Shown here: in pieces, positions 19,245-30,961 of the stretch | How the letters are laid out: each line of letters begins with the position of its first letter | How positions within the stretch are numbered: position 1 is the first letter of the stretch | Assembly (NCBI GenBank): GCA_945957365.1 | Contig: CAMFKI010000002.1 | Span: forward strand, 62,001-126,000 | Direction of reading: 5' to 3' | Origin: an uncultured Alphaproteobacteria bacterium | GTDB lineage: Bacteria; Pseudomonadota; Alphaproteobacteria; Rhizobiales; Aestuariivirgaceae | DNA length: 64,000 bases | Position numbers and translations under genes: made by a program | Notes under the pieces: generated by a model | Database searches by the model: none | What the model was told of the DNA's origin: nothing | What the model saw: the letters and a program-made list of their open reading frames with translations, nothing else

Positions 19245-19379
19245 GGCCCTCATCCGCCCTTCGGGCACCTTCTCCCATCCCTTACGGGACGGGAGAAGGA
19301 CTCGTGGCGAGATCTCCCAACGAGTCCTTCTCCCGTTGCGAAGCAATGGGAGAAGGTGCCCGAAGGGCGGATGAGGGCC
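19245..19379. repeat. Long inverted repeat, family B (GGCCCTCATCCGCCCTTCGGGCACCTTCTCCCA...)
   Basis: ggccctcatccgcccttcgggcaccttctccca pairs with tgggagaaggtgcccgaagggcggatgagggcc; inner arms gggagaaggactcgt/acgagtccttctccc. Confidence 0.8.
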
Positions 19380-19398
19380 TCGCGCCGCGAGTCGCAGC

Positions 19399-21762
19399 TT
19401 ATGACCGCGGCCTGGTCTTCTCCGGATCATACGCCGCGAACTTCACGATCTTCGCCGGCAATCTCTTCTGGTGACCATCCAGCTTGCCGATCTCGACCTC
19501 CGTGCCGAGCTCCGCGTTCAGCGCGTCGACGCGGGCGAGTGCGATGTTCTTGCCGAGGATCGGCGAGCGCATCGACGATGTGACCACGCCCACCTGCGCG
19601 CGGCCGATGTGCACGCAGTCACCGTGGCCCACGGCCTCGTTCGAATCGATCTCGAGGCCGACGAGCTTCCGCCTGGGGTGCTCCTTGCGCTTGATGAGAG
19701 CTTCCTTGCCGATGAAGTCGTCGGCCTTGGTCTTCAGCGGCACGGCGAAGCCGATGCCAGCCTCGAAGGGGTCGGTCTCGGAGTCGAACTCGTAATGCGC
19801 GAAGATCAGCCCCGCCTCGATGCGCACCATGTCGAGGGCCTCGAGGCCCATCGGCTTCAGCCCGTATTTCTGCCCGGCATTCCACACCGCGTCGAACACC
19901 GCGTTGGCATCCTTGGGGTGGCAGAAGATCTCGTAGCCGAGCTCGCCCGTGTAGCCGGTGCGTGACACGACCACGGGTGCGCCTTCGAAGTGGCCGATGC
20001 GGGCGGGCGTGAAGCGGAACCACTCGAGCTCGCTGATCGACGGCTGCGCCGGCGGCGTCCAGATGATCTCCTTCAGCAGCTCGCGGCTGTTGGGGCCCTG
20101 CACCGCGATGTTGTGCAGCTGGTCGGTGGAGGAGCGCACCCACGCCTTGTAGCCCATCTTCTCCGCCTGCTCGCGCAGCCAGATGCCGGAGTAATCATCG
20201 CCGCCGATCCAGCGGAAATTGTTGGGGCCGAGCCGGAACACCGTGCCGTCGTCGATCATGCCGCCGTTCTCGTAGCACATGGCGGTATAGACCACCTGGC
20301 CGGTCGAGAGCTTGCGGATGTCGCGCGTCACGCAATACTGCAGCAGCGCCTCGGCATCGGGCCCCGTCACCTCGAACTTGCGCAGGGGCGACAGGTCCAT
20401 CACCACGCATTTCTCGCGCGCCGCCCAGTATTCCTCGATCGGCCCGTCATTGTTGAAGCGGGTGGGCAGCCAGTAGCCGCGATACTCGGTGAAGTTCCGG
20501 GTGAGTGCGGAGAAGCGCTCGTGGAAGGCGGTCTGCTTGGTCAGCTGGGCGTCGGCGTCCGGTGTCATGCGATAGGCCACTGCTCTCTGGAAGGTTTCTT
20601 GTGCCGCATAGGTGCGGATGTGAATGTCGGTCGGGTCCCAGGCATTGGCCGCGTCGATGTCGTCGGGGCACGAGGACGAGACGCAGACGATGTCGGTCAA
20701 GGCCTTCATCAGCACATAGTCGCCGGGGCGCGACCACGGCTCGTCGAGGTAGAGCTGGTTCTGGTGGTCGATGTTGGTGTTGTAGAAATAGTTGATGGCT
20801 TCCCAGCCCTTGCGCGGCGCCACGCCATAGGGCGCCAGCGCACGGTTGAAGTTCTCGGTGCAGTTGACGTGGCCGGGATAGCCCATGTCGTCGTAGTAGC
20901 GGCTGTTGCAGGCGGTGGCGAAGGCGTCGTGCCGGCCCACCGTGTCCTGCACGATCTCGACCAGGGGCTCGAACTCGCGGTCGAAGGCCTTGGACGGCAG
21001 GCCCGGTGTCGGGTAGCTGCGGCCCAGCAGCGTGCGGGTGACGGTGGAGTCGAGGGCGTAGTCCAGCCCCTTGTCCACCTTGCGCGCGGCGAGCGCCTGA
21101 AAATCCGTGCACTGACGGCCGGAGACGTCGATCACCTGGATCCACTCGCCGGCGCGCACCAGATAGGCCTGGGCCGTTGCCGCCTTGATGCGGATGTCGT
21201 GGATGGGGTCGGCCAGGGGTTCGGGAAGGATGTCGAGCCGCTTTCCGGTGGGGGGCGCGGCGCGGGTGATTCGCAGCTCGATCCCGGTTGCGGTGTCCTG
21301 CGCCTGCGGGTTCATGTCGCCGCCGGGTGCCGCGACGATCAGAATGCCGTCGCGCGCCACCGTCAGCGCGGCACTGCTGCCGGCCTTGCTGTCACCCCCG
21401 AAGAGTCCGGCGGAACGTGCCGCGGCGAGGTCGATCCCGCGGCGGCGGAGTGCTCCCAGCGTGCGGGCCGCACCCTCGCCACGGCGCGACAGGATGGCCT
21501 TCAGCCCCGCACCCGTGCCGTCGGCGGCGATGCCCAGCGCCGCGGTGTCGAAAGCCCCGTCAGGCCCGCAGAACATGATTTCGCAGGCCTGTCCGCCCTC
21601 GCTGTCGGCGAGCCGCAGCAGGTCGCCCGCCCTGACTTCGACCACCACCGAACCCGCACCCGGGACGGGGTATCGCTCCACCCGCTCGGGCAGGGTCCGC
21701 ACGCCGGGCCGCAGGATGCGGCTTGCCGGTGGGGCGGTGTTGCGTCGCAATAGATCCAGCAT
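19399..21762 (-). CDS. tdm: Trimethylamine N-oxide demethylase Tdm (DUF1989 domain fused to GcvT-like THF-binding domain)
   Basis: N-terminal DUF1989-type segment (GEWIQVIDVSGRQCTDFQA, DPTDIHIRTYAAQETFQRAVAYRMTPDADAQL), C-terminal aminomethyltransferase (VSRTGYTGELGYEIF, LEALDMVRIEAGLIF); next to tmm. Confidence 0.88.
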   Translation of the reverse strand: MLDLLRRNTAPPASRILRPGVRTLPERVERYPVPGAGSVVVEVRAGDLLRLADSEGGQACEIMFCGPDGAFDTAALGIAADGTGAGLKAILSRRGEGAARTLGALRRRGIDLAAARSAGLFGGDSKAGSSAALTVARDGILIVAAPGGDMNPQAQDTATGIELRITRAAPPTGKRLDILPEPLADPIHDIRIKAATAQAYLVRAGEWIQVIDVSGRQCTDFQALAARKVDKGLDYALDSTVTRTLLGRSYPTPGLPSKAFDREFEPLVEIVQDTVGRHDAFATACNSRYYDDMGYPGHVNCTENFNRALAPYGVAPRKGWEAINYFYNTNIDHQNQLYLDEPWSRPGDYVLMKALTDIVCVSSSCPDDIDAANAWDPTDIHIRTYAAQETFQRAVAYRMTPDADAQLTKQTAFHERFSALTRNFTEYRGYWLPTRFNNDGPIEEYWAAREKCVVMDLSPLRKFEVTGPDAEALLQYCVTRDIRKLSTGQVVYTAMCYENGGMIDDGTVFRLGPNNFRWIGGDDYSGIWLREQAEKMGYKAWVRSSTDQLHNIAVQGPNSRELLKEIIWTPPAQPSISELEWFRFTPARIGHFEGAPVVVSRTGYTGELGYEIFCHPKDANAVFDAVWNAGQKYGLKPMGLEALDMVRIEAGLIFAHYEFDSETDPFEAGIGFAVPLKTKADDFIGKEALIKRKEHPRRKLVGLEIDSNEAVGHGDCVHIGRAQVGVVTSSMRSPILGKNIALARVDALNAELGTEVEIGKLDGHQKRLPAKIVKFAAYDPEKTRPRS

Positions 21763-21800
21763 CAAGTCACCCTTCCCTAGGGGTACGTTTGCAAGTGTTT

Positions 21801-21821
21801 CAAAACTATAAGTGAGTTTTG
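21801..21821. promoter_or_regulatory. Inverted repeat CAAAACT-N7-AGTTTTG in the tdm/tmoP divergent promoter region
   Basis: Perfect 7-bp arms, 39 bp upstream of the tdm start and between the two divergent genes. Confidence 0.5.
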
Positions 21822-21985
21822 CTTGACCGTCGATATAACGGCATTCAAAATTATTTCCTGAGAGATTGGGGAGGTTCGGCGACATCGCTCGCTGCCTCAG
21901 TCAGGCCCGCTGGAGTCCGACCCGCCCGCAAGAGGTGGTGCGCCGGCGGGAATGGGCAAAGGGAAAAATGGAGGGAAGGACTACA

Positions 21986-23749
21986 ATGTCAGAACAATCG
22001 AACTCGGGCGAACTCGTCCGGGCACTGGACTGGAAGGGCGCCTTCTGGGTCGCGGCCGGCGTGCCGCCCCTCGTGCTCTTCTCCATCGGCGGCATCGCCG
22101 GCACCACCGGCAAGCTCGCCTTCCTGGTGTGGATCATCTCGATGATCATGGGCTTCCTGCAGTCCTTCACCTATGCCGAGATCGCCGGCATGTTCGCCAA
22201 CAAGTCGGGCGGTGCATCCGTGTACGGAGCAACGGCCTGGCTGCGCTATTCCAAGTTCATCGCGCCCCTGTCGGTGTGGTGCAACTGGTTCGCCTGGAGC
22301 CCGGTGCTGTCGCTGGGCTGCGCCATCGCCGCAGGCTACATCCTCAACTCGCTGTTCCCGATCCCCGCCGCCGACTCGCAGATCGTTCTCGACTGGGTCG
22401 CGGCGCATGCCGCGAACTACACCGCCACCACGCAGTCGGTGGTCGACTACATCGCGGCCCATGCCGGCACCGCGCCGGCGGATGCCATCAAGGCGGTGGC
22501 CGCGACCGATGCCGTCGCCGCCCTCACCCCGGCGGTGCGCAACTGGGAAGCGCTGACCTTCAACATTCCCGGCCTCGGCGGCCTGCATTTCAACGCCACC
22601 TTCATCATCGGCGCCATCCTGATGCTGATCATGTTCGCGATCCAGCATCGCGGCATCGCGTCCACCGCCAGCGCCCAGAAGATCCTCGCCATCATCGTGC
22701 TGGTGCCGCTGTTCCTGATCGGCATCGTGCCGATCATCACCGGCCAGATCAACTATGCCAACGTCACCGGCCTCGTTCCGCCGGCCGCCGCCTATTCGGC
22801 GGACGAGGGCACCTGGAACATCGGCGGCTGGACGCTGTTCCTCGGAGGCCTCTACATTGCCGCCTGGTCGACCTACGGCTTCGAGACCGCGGTGTGCTAC
22901 ACCCGCGAGCTCAAGAACCCCAAGACCGACACCTTCAAGGCCATCTTCTATTCGGGCCTGCTGTGCTGCGTGTTCTTCTTCCTCGTGCCGTTCTCCTTCC
23001 AGGGCGTGCTGGGCCATGCGGGCATGCTCGCTCCCGGCATCGTCGACGGAACGGGTGTGGGTGAAGCGCTCGGCAACATGATCGGCGGCGGCAAGGTCAT
23101 CACCCAGATCTTCGTGATCCTGATGATCCTGGCGCTGTTTCTCGCCATCATGACGGCGATGGCCGGTTCGTCGCGCACCCTCTACCAGGGTTCGAAGGAT
23201 GGCTGGCTGCCGCGCTACCTGAGCCACGTCAACAAGCACGGTGCACCCACGGGTGCGATGTGGACCGACTTCGGCTTCAACCTGTTCCTGCTGGCGCTGG
23301 CCTCGGACGTGTCGGGCTATTTCTACGTGCTCGCCATCTCCAACGTCGGCTACATCATCTTCAACTTCCTCAACCTCAACTCGGGCTGGATCCACCGTGT
23401 GGACTCGGGCCATGTCGAGCGTGCGTGGAAGGCGCCGACCTGGCTCATCGGCCTCAATACCGTGCTGGCCTTCGTCAACGCGCTGTTCCTCGGCGCCGGC
23501 GCCAAGGTCTGGGGCTATTCGAGCGCGCTGTGGGTGGGCTTCGCCTTCGCCGCGCTCATCCTGCCGGTGTTCGTCTTCCGCCACTACATGCAGGACGGCG
23601 GCAAGTTCCCGCAGGAGGCACTCGACGATCTCGGCATCGTCGGCGGCGGCCTGGGCGAGCGCAAGGCGGGCATGCTGCCCTACCTGACGCTGGTTGCAGG
23701 CGTCTGCGTGGTGCTGGTCGCCAACTGGTTCTTCACGCTGCCGGCGTGA
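21986..23749 (+). CDS. tmoP: APC-family permease associated with TMAO/TMA catabolism (TmoP-like)
   Basis: About 12 predicted TM segments, APC-type; divergent from tdm. Likely start MSEQSNSGELVRALDWKGAFWVAAGVPPLVLF. Confidence 0.75.
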   Translation: MSEQSNSGELVRALDWKGAFWVAAGVPPLVLFSIGGIAGTTGKLAFLVWIISMIMGFLQSFTYAEIAGMFANKSGGASVYGATAWLRYSKFIAPLSVWCNWFAWSPVLSLGCAIAAGYILNSLFPIPAADSQIVLDWVAAHAANYTATTQSVVDYIAAHAGTAPADAIKAVAATDAVAALTPAVRNWEALTFNIPGLGGLHFNATFIIGAILMLIMFAIQHRGIASTASAQKILAIIVLVPLFLIGIVPIITGQINYANVTGLVPPAAAYSADEGTWNIGGWTLFLGGLYIAAWSTYGFETAVCYTRELKNPKTDTFKAIFYSGLLCCVFFFLVPFSFQGVLGHAGMLAPGIVDGTGVGEALGNMIGGGKVITQIFVILMILALFLAIMTAMAGSSRTLYQGSKDGWLPRYLSHVNKHGAPTGAMWTDFGFNLFLLALASDVSGYFYVLAISNVGYIIFNFLNLNSGWIHRVDSGHVERAWKAPTWLIGLNTVLAFVNALFLGAGAKVWGYSSALWVGFAFAALILPVFVFRHYMQDGGKFPQEALDDLGIVGGGLGERKAGMLPYLTLVAGVCVVLVANWFFTLPA

Positions 23750-23770
23750 GGCGAGATCACATGACGATGC

Positions 23771-23793
23771 TGCGGGGCCCTTCGAGGCCCCGC
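23771..23793. other. Strong hairpin without clear U-tract downstream of tmoP
   Basis: tgcggggccc-ttcga-ggccccgca. Confidence 0.55.
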
Positions 23794-23855
23794 ATGCGTC
23801 TTGCGGGGCAGGCCGTCTGCTCGGTACACTGACCGCGACAGGGAGAACGAACGCC

Positions 23856-24218
23856 ATGAAGAAGATCGAAGCCACCGAGCGCATCGTGGCCAACTACAGG
23901 ACCGCGCCTTACAAGAACTATGTCGATGCCGACGGCCGTGAAATTCCGGGCCAGTCCTTCGTGCAGTTCGACGACACCTTTCCCGAGGGCGCGGGCTTCA
24001 CGCTCTACCGCATGGCGCCCGGCTCCTCGAGCCAGCCGCACGAGCACACCTGCCACGAGCAGTTCTTCGTCATCGAGGGCGAGGTCACCGACAATGACGG
24101 CTATGTCTACAAAGCCGGTGATTTCGTGTTGCTGAAGACCGGCACCCAGCATTTTTCGACCACCGAGAAGGGCGCGACACTGGTGGTCTTCGTGCGCGAC
24201 CTCGAACGCAATCTCTGA
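23856..24218 (+). CDS. Small cupin-domain protein
   Basis: Cupin motif SSSQPHEHTCHEQFFVIEGEVTDNDGYVYKAGDFVLLKTGTQHF. Confidence 0.85.
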   Translation: MKKIEATERIVANYRTAPYKNYVDADGREIPGQSFVQFDDTFPEGAGFTLYRMAPGSSSQPHEHTCHEQFFVIEGEVTDNDGYVYKAGDFVLLKTGTQHFSTTEKGATLVVFVRDLERNL

Positions 24219-24298
24219 TCCACCGCGAGGTGGCGCTGCGGCAGGCCCGTCACACAATGCAATGCGGCGTCCCTCCGCCCAGGTGCTAGGGTCCCGTC

Positions 24299-25429
24299 AT
24301 GTCCCTGATGGATGTACTGAACGCCGCCGAGCGCTGGATCGGCGTCCTGGCCGAGCGCCAGCGCCTCGCTGCGGCCCGGCGGCGGGCGGCCGCGATCACC
24401 GGCCTGCATCAGCTCGCCGGCACCGCCTGCCACTGCCCGTCCAACCTCGCCTTCCACCATGTCCACTCCGAGGCGATCCGTGAGTGTGCCGACATTGTAA
24501 TCGATTACGGAAGCAATGTTGAAAATCCCCGCCGGCCGCAGCTGCCGGTGGCCCTGATCGCCCACTTCGCTCCGATGATCCCGCGCGGCGCCGTGGTGCA
24601 TGTGAAGACCGATCGTCTCGCCGAATTCGAAGCAACGATCCTGCCGCAGCTGCAAGCCCCCATCGTGCTGGTGACGGGCGATTCCGACATCGCCCCGGTG
24701 CTGGCCCACCGCGGGCTGCTCGATCACCCGATGATCGGTCACTGGTTCGCGCAGAACTGCGATCTCGACGCGCCGCACCCCCGCCTCACCCCCGTCCCCA
24801 TCGGCCTCGACAATCCGGTCTACACCAAGTTCGAAAAGCGCCTGGGCTTCCTGGTGGATGCGATTGCCGGGCGCTCGCGCGTCGATTTTCGCTTCAGCAC
24901 CAACGACACCGGCAACCAGCGGCGCTTCAATGCCGCGGCCGATCTGTCGCGCGCCGCCATCGGCAACAAGCCGCTCGCCGTGCTCTGCACCTTCCACATG
25001 AACCACCGGATCGCGCCCGACATTTCGCAGCTGCCCGACCGCGTGGCCGCCGCTGCCGCCCTGCGCGGCAGCCCGCTGTGCCATTTCATTCCACGCCGCC
25101 TGCCGCAGCAGGAATGCTGGCGCCTGCATGAGGGCTTCGCCTTCGAGGCGTCGCCGCAGGGCAATGGTCCCGACTGCTTCCGCACCTGGGAGGCGCTGGC
25201 GCTCGGCACCGTACCCATCGTGCGCATGGGCCCGCTCGACCGGCTCTACCGCGAGCACGGTTTTCCGGTGGCGATCGTCAAGGCCTGGTCGGAGGTGACG
25301 GCGGAACGGATTGCAGCCTGGGCGGAGGAGCTGGTGCCGCAGCTCGTTCCGAGCCGCCAGAAGCTTTCCGCCGGCTACTGGACGAGCCTCATCCGCGCCC
25401 GTGCCGTGGCGATCCGCGCCGCCGCCTGA
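24299..25429 (+). CDS. Exostosin-like glycosyltransferase family protein
   Basis: C-terminal GFAFEASPQGNGPDCFRTWEALALGTVPIVRMGPLDRLY resembles the exostosin/GT47 donor-binding motif. Confidence 0.55.
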   Translation: MSLMDVLNAAERWIGVLAERQRLAAARRRAAAITGLHQLAGTACHCPSNLAFHHVHSEAIRECADIVIDYGSNVENPRRPQLPVALIAHFAPMIPRGAVVHVKTDRLAEFEATILPQLQAPIVLVTGDSDIAPVLAHRGLLDHPMIGHWFAQNCDLDAPHPRLTPVPIGLDNPVYTKFEKRLGFLVDAIAGRSRVDFRFSTNDTGNQRRFNAAADLSRAAIGNKPLAVLCTFHMNHRIAPDISQLPDRVAAAAALRGSPLCHFIPRRLPQQECWRLHEGFAFEASPQGNGPDCFRTWEALALGTVPIVRMGPLDRLYREHGFPVAIVKAWSEVTAERIAAWAEELVPQLVPSRQKLSAGYWTSLIRARAVAIRAAA

Positions 25430-26590
25430 TCACGGCAGCTGCGGCCTGCCGCGCAGCCGGGCCAGCGGGTTCGGCATGGGTCCCAGCCGGCCGAGGAACG
25501 AGGCCATCCGGTCGCCCAGCGTGCCGATCCCCGTGGTCGTCTTGTAGAACAGCAGCACGGAGGCAGAAAAATACACCGTGAACACCGTCCACAGCACCAG
25601 TGCGGGGCCGAACTGGCTGTCGCGCCCGAAGTCGCCGGCAAAATCGATGAGCTGCTGATAGACGATCACGATGAGCAGGACGACGATCGACTGATAGGGG
25701 TTCCGGCGGCGTGAGCTCTGCACCCCCAGCGCCACAGCGAGCATCGGCAGGAACAGGCAGGACAGCGCGATCACCAGCTTCTTGTTGGCGGCTTCCGAAA
25801 TATCCTCGACGCTGGCGTCATTGAGCGGCTTCGTCTGGCTGAGGAGCTCCGGCAGCAGCAGTTCCTGCTCGTCGTCGCCGCGCGGCCGGAACGGCTGGAT
25901 CGCGTCGCCCACCGGCACGTCGAGCACGTCGAAGTTCAGCGTCTGCACGGCATCGGGGTCCCGGCCGTCGGCGATCATCAGGCGCTGGCCGGCATAGAGC
26001 CTCAGGCTCAGCTGGTCGTTGATCTTGGTCACGATGCCGCGCGGCGCCAGGATGGTGATCGAGCCGCCATTGTCGCGCGGTTCGAAGATCAGGATCTTCT
26101 CGAAGCTGCGGCGGTCCGGGTTGATTTTTTCGACGAAGATGGTGCGCGGTCCCACATTGGTGAAGGTGCCGTCACGAATGCGGAGGTAATAGTCGGCCTT
26201 CTCGAGATGATAGGTGAGGGCGCGATAGGTATAGCGGCCGAGCGGCTGCATCCAGCCCACCACCACCAGATTGGCGCAGGCGAAGACCACGCCCAGCACC
26301 AGCAGCGCGGCGAAGCAGCGCGCGATCGACGAGCCGGTGGCCTGCAGCACGCTGGCCTCGGCATTGACGGTGAATTGCCGCACCACGGTGAAGCTGCCCC
26401 AGTACAGGGCGAGCGGCAGCATGAAGCCGAGATAGTGCGGCACGAAGGCGGCCAGCATGCGCGCCACGATCAGCATGCCCTGGTCGTTGCCCAAAACGAG
26501 GTCGAAGATGATGAGGAAGCGTGCCGCCGAAAGGACCAGAAGCCCGATCAGGATGGTGGCGGCCGTCGGAACGAGGCAGCTGCGCAGCAC
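25430..26590 (-). CDS. LptF/LptG (YjgP/YjgQ) family permease
   Basis: LptF-like TM architecture and sequence (DQGMLIVARMLAAFVPHYLGFMLPLALYWGSFTVVRQFTVNAEASVLQATG). Called GTG start may be truncated: TILTIIDRYVLRSCLVP reads upstream in frame. Confidence 0.78.
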   Translation of the reverse strand: MLRSCLVPTAATILIGLLVLSAARFLIIFDLVLGNDQGMLIVARMLAAFVPHYLGFMLPLALYWGSFTVVRQFTVNAEASVLQATGSSIARCFAALLVLGVVFACANLVVVGWMQPLGRYTYRALTYHLEKADYYLRIRDGTFTNVGPRTIFVEKINPDRRSFEKILIFEPRDNGGSITILAPRGIVTKINDQLSLRLYAGQRLMIADGRDPDAVQTLNFDVLDVPVGDAIQPFRPRGDDEQELLLPELLSQTKPLNDASVEDISEAANKKLVIALSCLFLPMLAVALGVQSSRRRNPYQSIVVLLIVIVYQQLIDFAGDFGRDSQFGPALVLWTVFTVYFSASVLLFYKTTTGIGTLGDRMASFLGRLGPMPNPLARLRGRPQLP

Positions 26591-26714
26591 ATAGCGGTCG
26601 ATGATCGTCAGAATCGTCCTGCCTCGTCACCTGGAAACAAATAACCTAAAAATACATCATCTATCGCAGCGGGCCACACCTGTCACCCCGCATCTCGGCC
26701 GCCGGCCGGGCGGG

Positions 26715-27692
26715 TCACGCCGCCCGTTCGGCCGCCTTCCGGACAAGCACCTCGGCCACGATGTCGAAGGCGCCAAACTGCTCGATCAGCATCCGCCGCC
26801 CCAGCGCGTCGCGCTGTGCGGCATCGGGTGCGAAGCGGCCCAGATACTGCCTGACGCCGCTGCCGATCTCGGACGTGAAGTGCCATGTATTGCCACCGGC
26901 GTTGCATTCAAGCACGAAGAGGTTTCCCGTTCCTTCCTCCCGGATCATGTCGATTCCGAGGATGGGGATATCGGGCAGCGCGCCATGGGTGGCCTCGGCC
27001 AGGCGGATTGCGGCCGTGTCGTCGACGAGCGTGCGGCTGCGCTCCGCCGCATTGGAGGCCACGATGAAGCGGTCGAGCGCGTCGTCCCCGCCGCCGAGCG
27101 GCGGCTGCTCCGCGAGGATCTCCATCTCGTAGCAATAGAGGGCCCGGCCCAGAAAGGTCTGCACCCGGGTAGAGCGCGGGCGCCGGCCGCTGGCCACGAA
27201 GCGCTGCACCATGTGGGCGCCCGGGTGGCTGAGCAGCGGATCCTCGGCAGCCAGCCTGTCCGCTGTCAGGGCCTCCAGCCTGGCCCGGCGGAACAGGCGC
27301 ACCCCGCCATGCGAGGTGGCGCCGAGGTCGAGCGGCTTCACGATGACGAAATCACCGAATAAGGCGGGGTCGAGCGTCATGCCAAGGCGGAAGGGCAGGG
27401 CGGCGGGCGTGGGAATGCCGGCGCGACGGAAAATCTCCTGCTGCGCCAGCTTGCCGATCGGCCGGTTGCGCAGGATGGGCCCGCGCCGGATGGGCATGGC
27501 GAAATCGCGCGACAGCGCCACGGTGAGCGTGGGCCGCTCCCAGGCTTCAGCGGGAAGCTCCGCCTTCAGCTTCACCGGCAGGTGAAAGACGGCGATCTCC
27601 GGATCGCGCGCGGCCACTTTGCGGGCGATTTCGGTGAAGTCGCGCGCATAGTCCGGGCCGCGGTGGATGAGCACGAGATTGCGCCGGATCAT
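26715..27692 (-). CDS. ATP-grasp-like protein of unknown function
   Basis: GDFVIVKPLDLGATSHGGVRLF and GIDMIREEGTGNLFVLECNAGGNTWHF resemble ATP-grasp lysine and metal/ATP motifs. Start trimmed to MIRRNLVLIHRGPDYARDF. Confidence 0.6.
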   Translation of the reverse strand: MIRRNLVLIHRGPDYARDFTEIARKVAARDPEIAVFHLPVKLKAELPAEAWERPTLTVALSRDFAMPIRRGPILRNRPIGKLAQQEIFRRAGIPTPAALPFRLGMTLDPALFGDFVIVKPLDLGATSHGGVRLFRRARLEALTADRLAAEDPLLSHPGAHMVQRFVASGRRPRSTRVQTFLGRALYCYEMEILAEQPPLGGGDDALDRFIVASNAAERSRTLVDDTAAIRLAEATHGALPDIPILGIDMIREEGTGNLFVLECNAGGNTWHFTSEIGSGVRQYLGRFAPDAAQRDALGRRMLIEQFGAFDIVAEVLVRKAAERAA

Positions 27693-27728
27693 CCGAGCCT
27701 TGCCATCATGCCAGCGAGGAGGAGAAGG

Positions 27729-27804
<76 letters not shown>

Positions 27805-27888
27805 CTTGAAACCATCGTTTGCGCCACATGGGGGTGGCGAAGCGGGGCGGAACCTAGTTCCGCCCCTGCGAACACGCAAGAACTATTT

Positions 27889-28305
27889 TCAGACTTCTTC
27901 CTCGTCTTCCTTGCCGCCGGTATCGAGCAGGCCCGACATGTTGTCGCCCTCCTCTTCCTCCTCGACCAGGAACGTGTCGTCCTCGGCTTCGTCGGCGCCG
28001 CCCTCTTCACCGAGATCCACGTCCTCGATGCCCGCGGTCTCGTCGTCGTCACCGGTATCGGGGGCTTCGGCATCCTCGAGGCTGATGAGCTCGACATCCG
28101 CCACTTCCGCGTCGTCCGCCTCCTCGACCACGCGCGGCTTGGGTGCGGGCGCCATGGCGGGCATGTCGCCCTTGGACGGCAGGACCTGGGCCGCCACGAA
28201 GTTGGCGTTGCACTTCGGGCAGACGATCGGGTTCTTCATCAGGTCGTAGAAACGGGCGGCACAGGACGGGCACGTCCGCTTGGTTCCGAGTTCAGCCTTG
28301 ACCAC
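27889..28305 (-). CDS. FYDLN acid domain protein (TIGR02300-like)
   Basis: KAELGTKRTCPSCAARFYDLMKNPIVCPKC followed by a long acidic tail; beside tRNA-Ala and aroA as in other alphaproteobacteria. GTG start. Confidence 0.88.
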   Translation of the reverse strand: MVKAELGTKRTCPSCAARFYDLMKNPIVCPKCNANFVAAQVLPSKGDMPAMAPAPKPRVVEEADDAEVADVELISLEDAEAPDTGDDDETAGIEDVDLGEEGGADEAEDDTFLVEEEEEGDNMSGLLDTGGKEDEEEV

Positions 28306-28350
28306 GGTTGATCCTTTCGACGGCAATAGGTTGATTGGGGGGCTCCATGA

Positions 28351-30394
<2,044 letters not shown>

Positions 30395-30398
<4 letters not shown>

Positions 30399-30862
30399 GC
30401 GCGGTCGATGCGGCCGGAATAACAGCCCGGCCTGGCATTGTGCACGTGGATGTAGCTCACCGCCGGATCGGCGAACAGCCGGGCGATCAGCGGTTCGATG
30501 ACGGCCCCTTCCACCACGTCGGCTTCACGCATCATGCCCTCGGCATCATAGGCGCGCAGCGACAGAAGGCGGCCCCGCATGACCGGCGGGATCTCGTCCA
30601 CGGCGTCATAGGCCCGTGTCGCACCCTCGCGCACGAAGATGGCGTGCGACGCCCGGTACGGCGTTTCGGCAGGCTGGCATACGTGGTTGAGCAGCAGCAC
30701 CGTCTCGCCCGGCTCCGCATCCCGCATCTCGATCCGGTCAGGAAAGCCCGGCGTGGCATCGACAAGGTATCGCCTCACACCGCGCCTTGCCAGTTCCTCG
30801 TCCGGGAGACCGAACAGGGGCAGGAAGGGTTCGGCGGACAGACCGGTGATGCGAAATGCCAT
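30395..30862 (-). CDS. DUF1203-like protein
   Basis: [13 protein letters not shown]...[30 protein letters not shown]...[19 protein letters not shown]. Confidence 0.75.
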
Positions 30863-30961
30863 GAATGCCTCCTGTGATGTCCCGGCATCTGCGCATCGTC
30901 GGAACTGCGGCGCCACCCGATTTCGAACATTTGACAGTGACCCCTGGCAAACCCCTTTCCC

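Noticed and set aside
19134-19379. CRISPR-like array
   Set aside because: Repeats are inverted, not regularly spaced direct repeats; no cas genes anywhere in the window.
24490-24530. TAATCGATTA palindrome
   Set aside because: Inside the coding sequence of the exostosin-like gene; a short chance palindrome with no regulatory context.
27844-27866. ggggcggaac-ctag-ttccgcccc hairpin as an intrinsic terminator
   Set aside because: Good stem but no T-tract on either strand; could still aid 3'-end formation of the FYDLN transcript, so not listed as a terminator.
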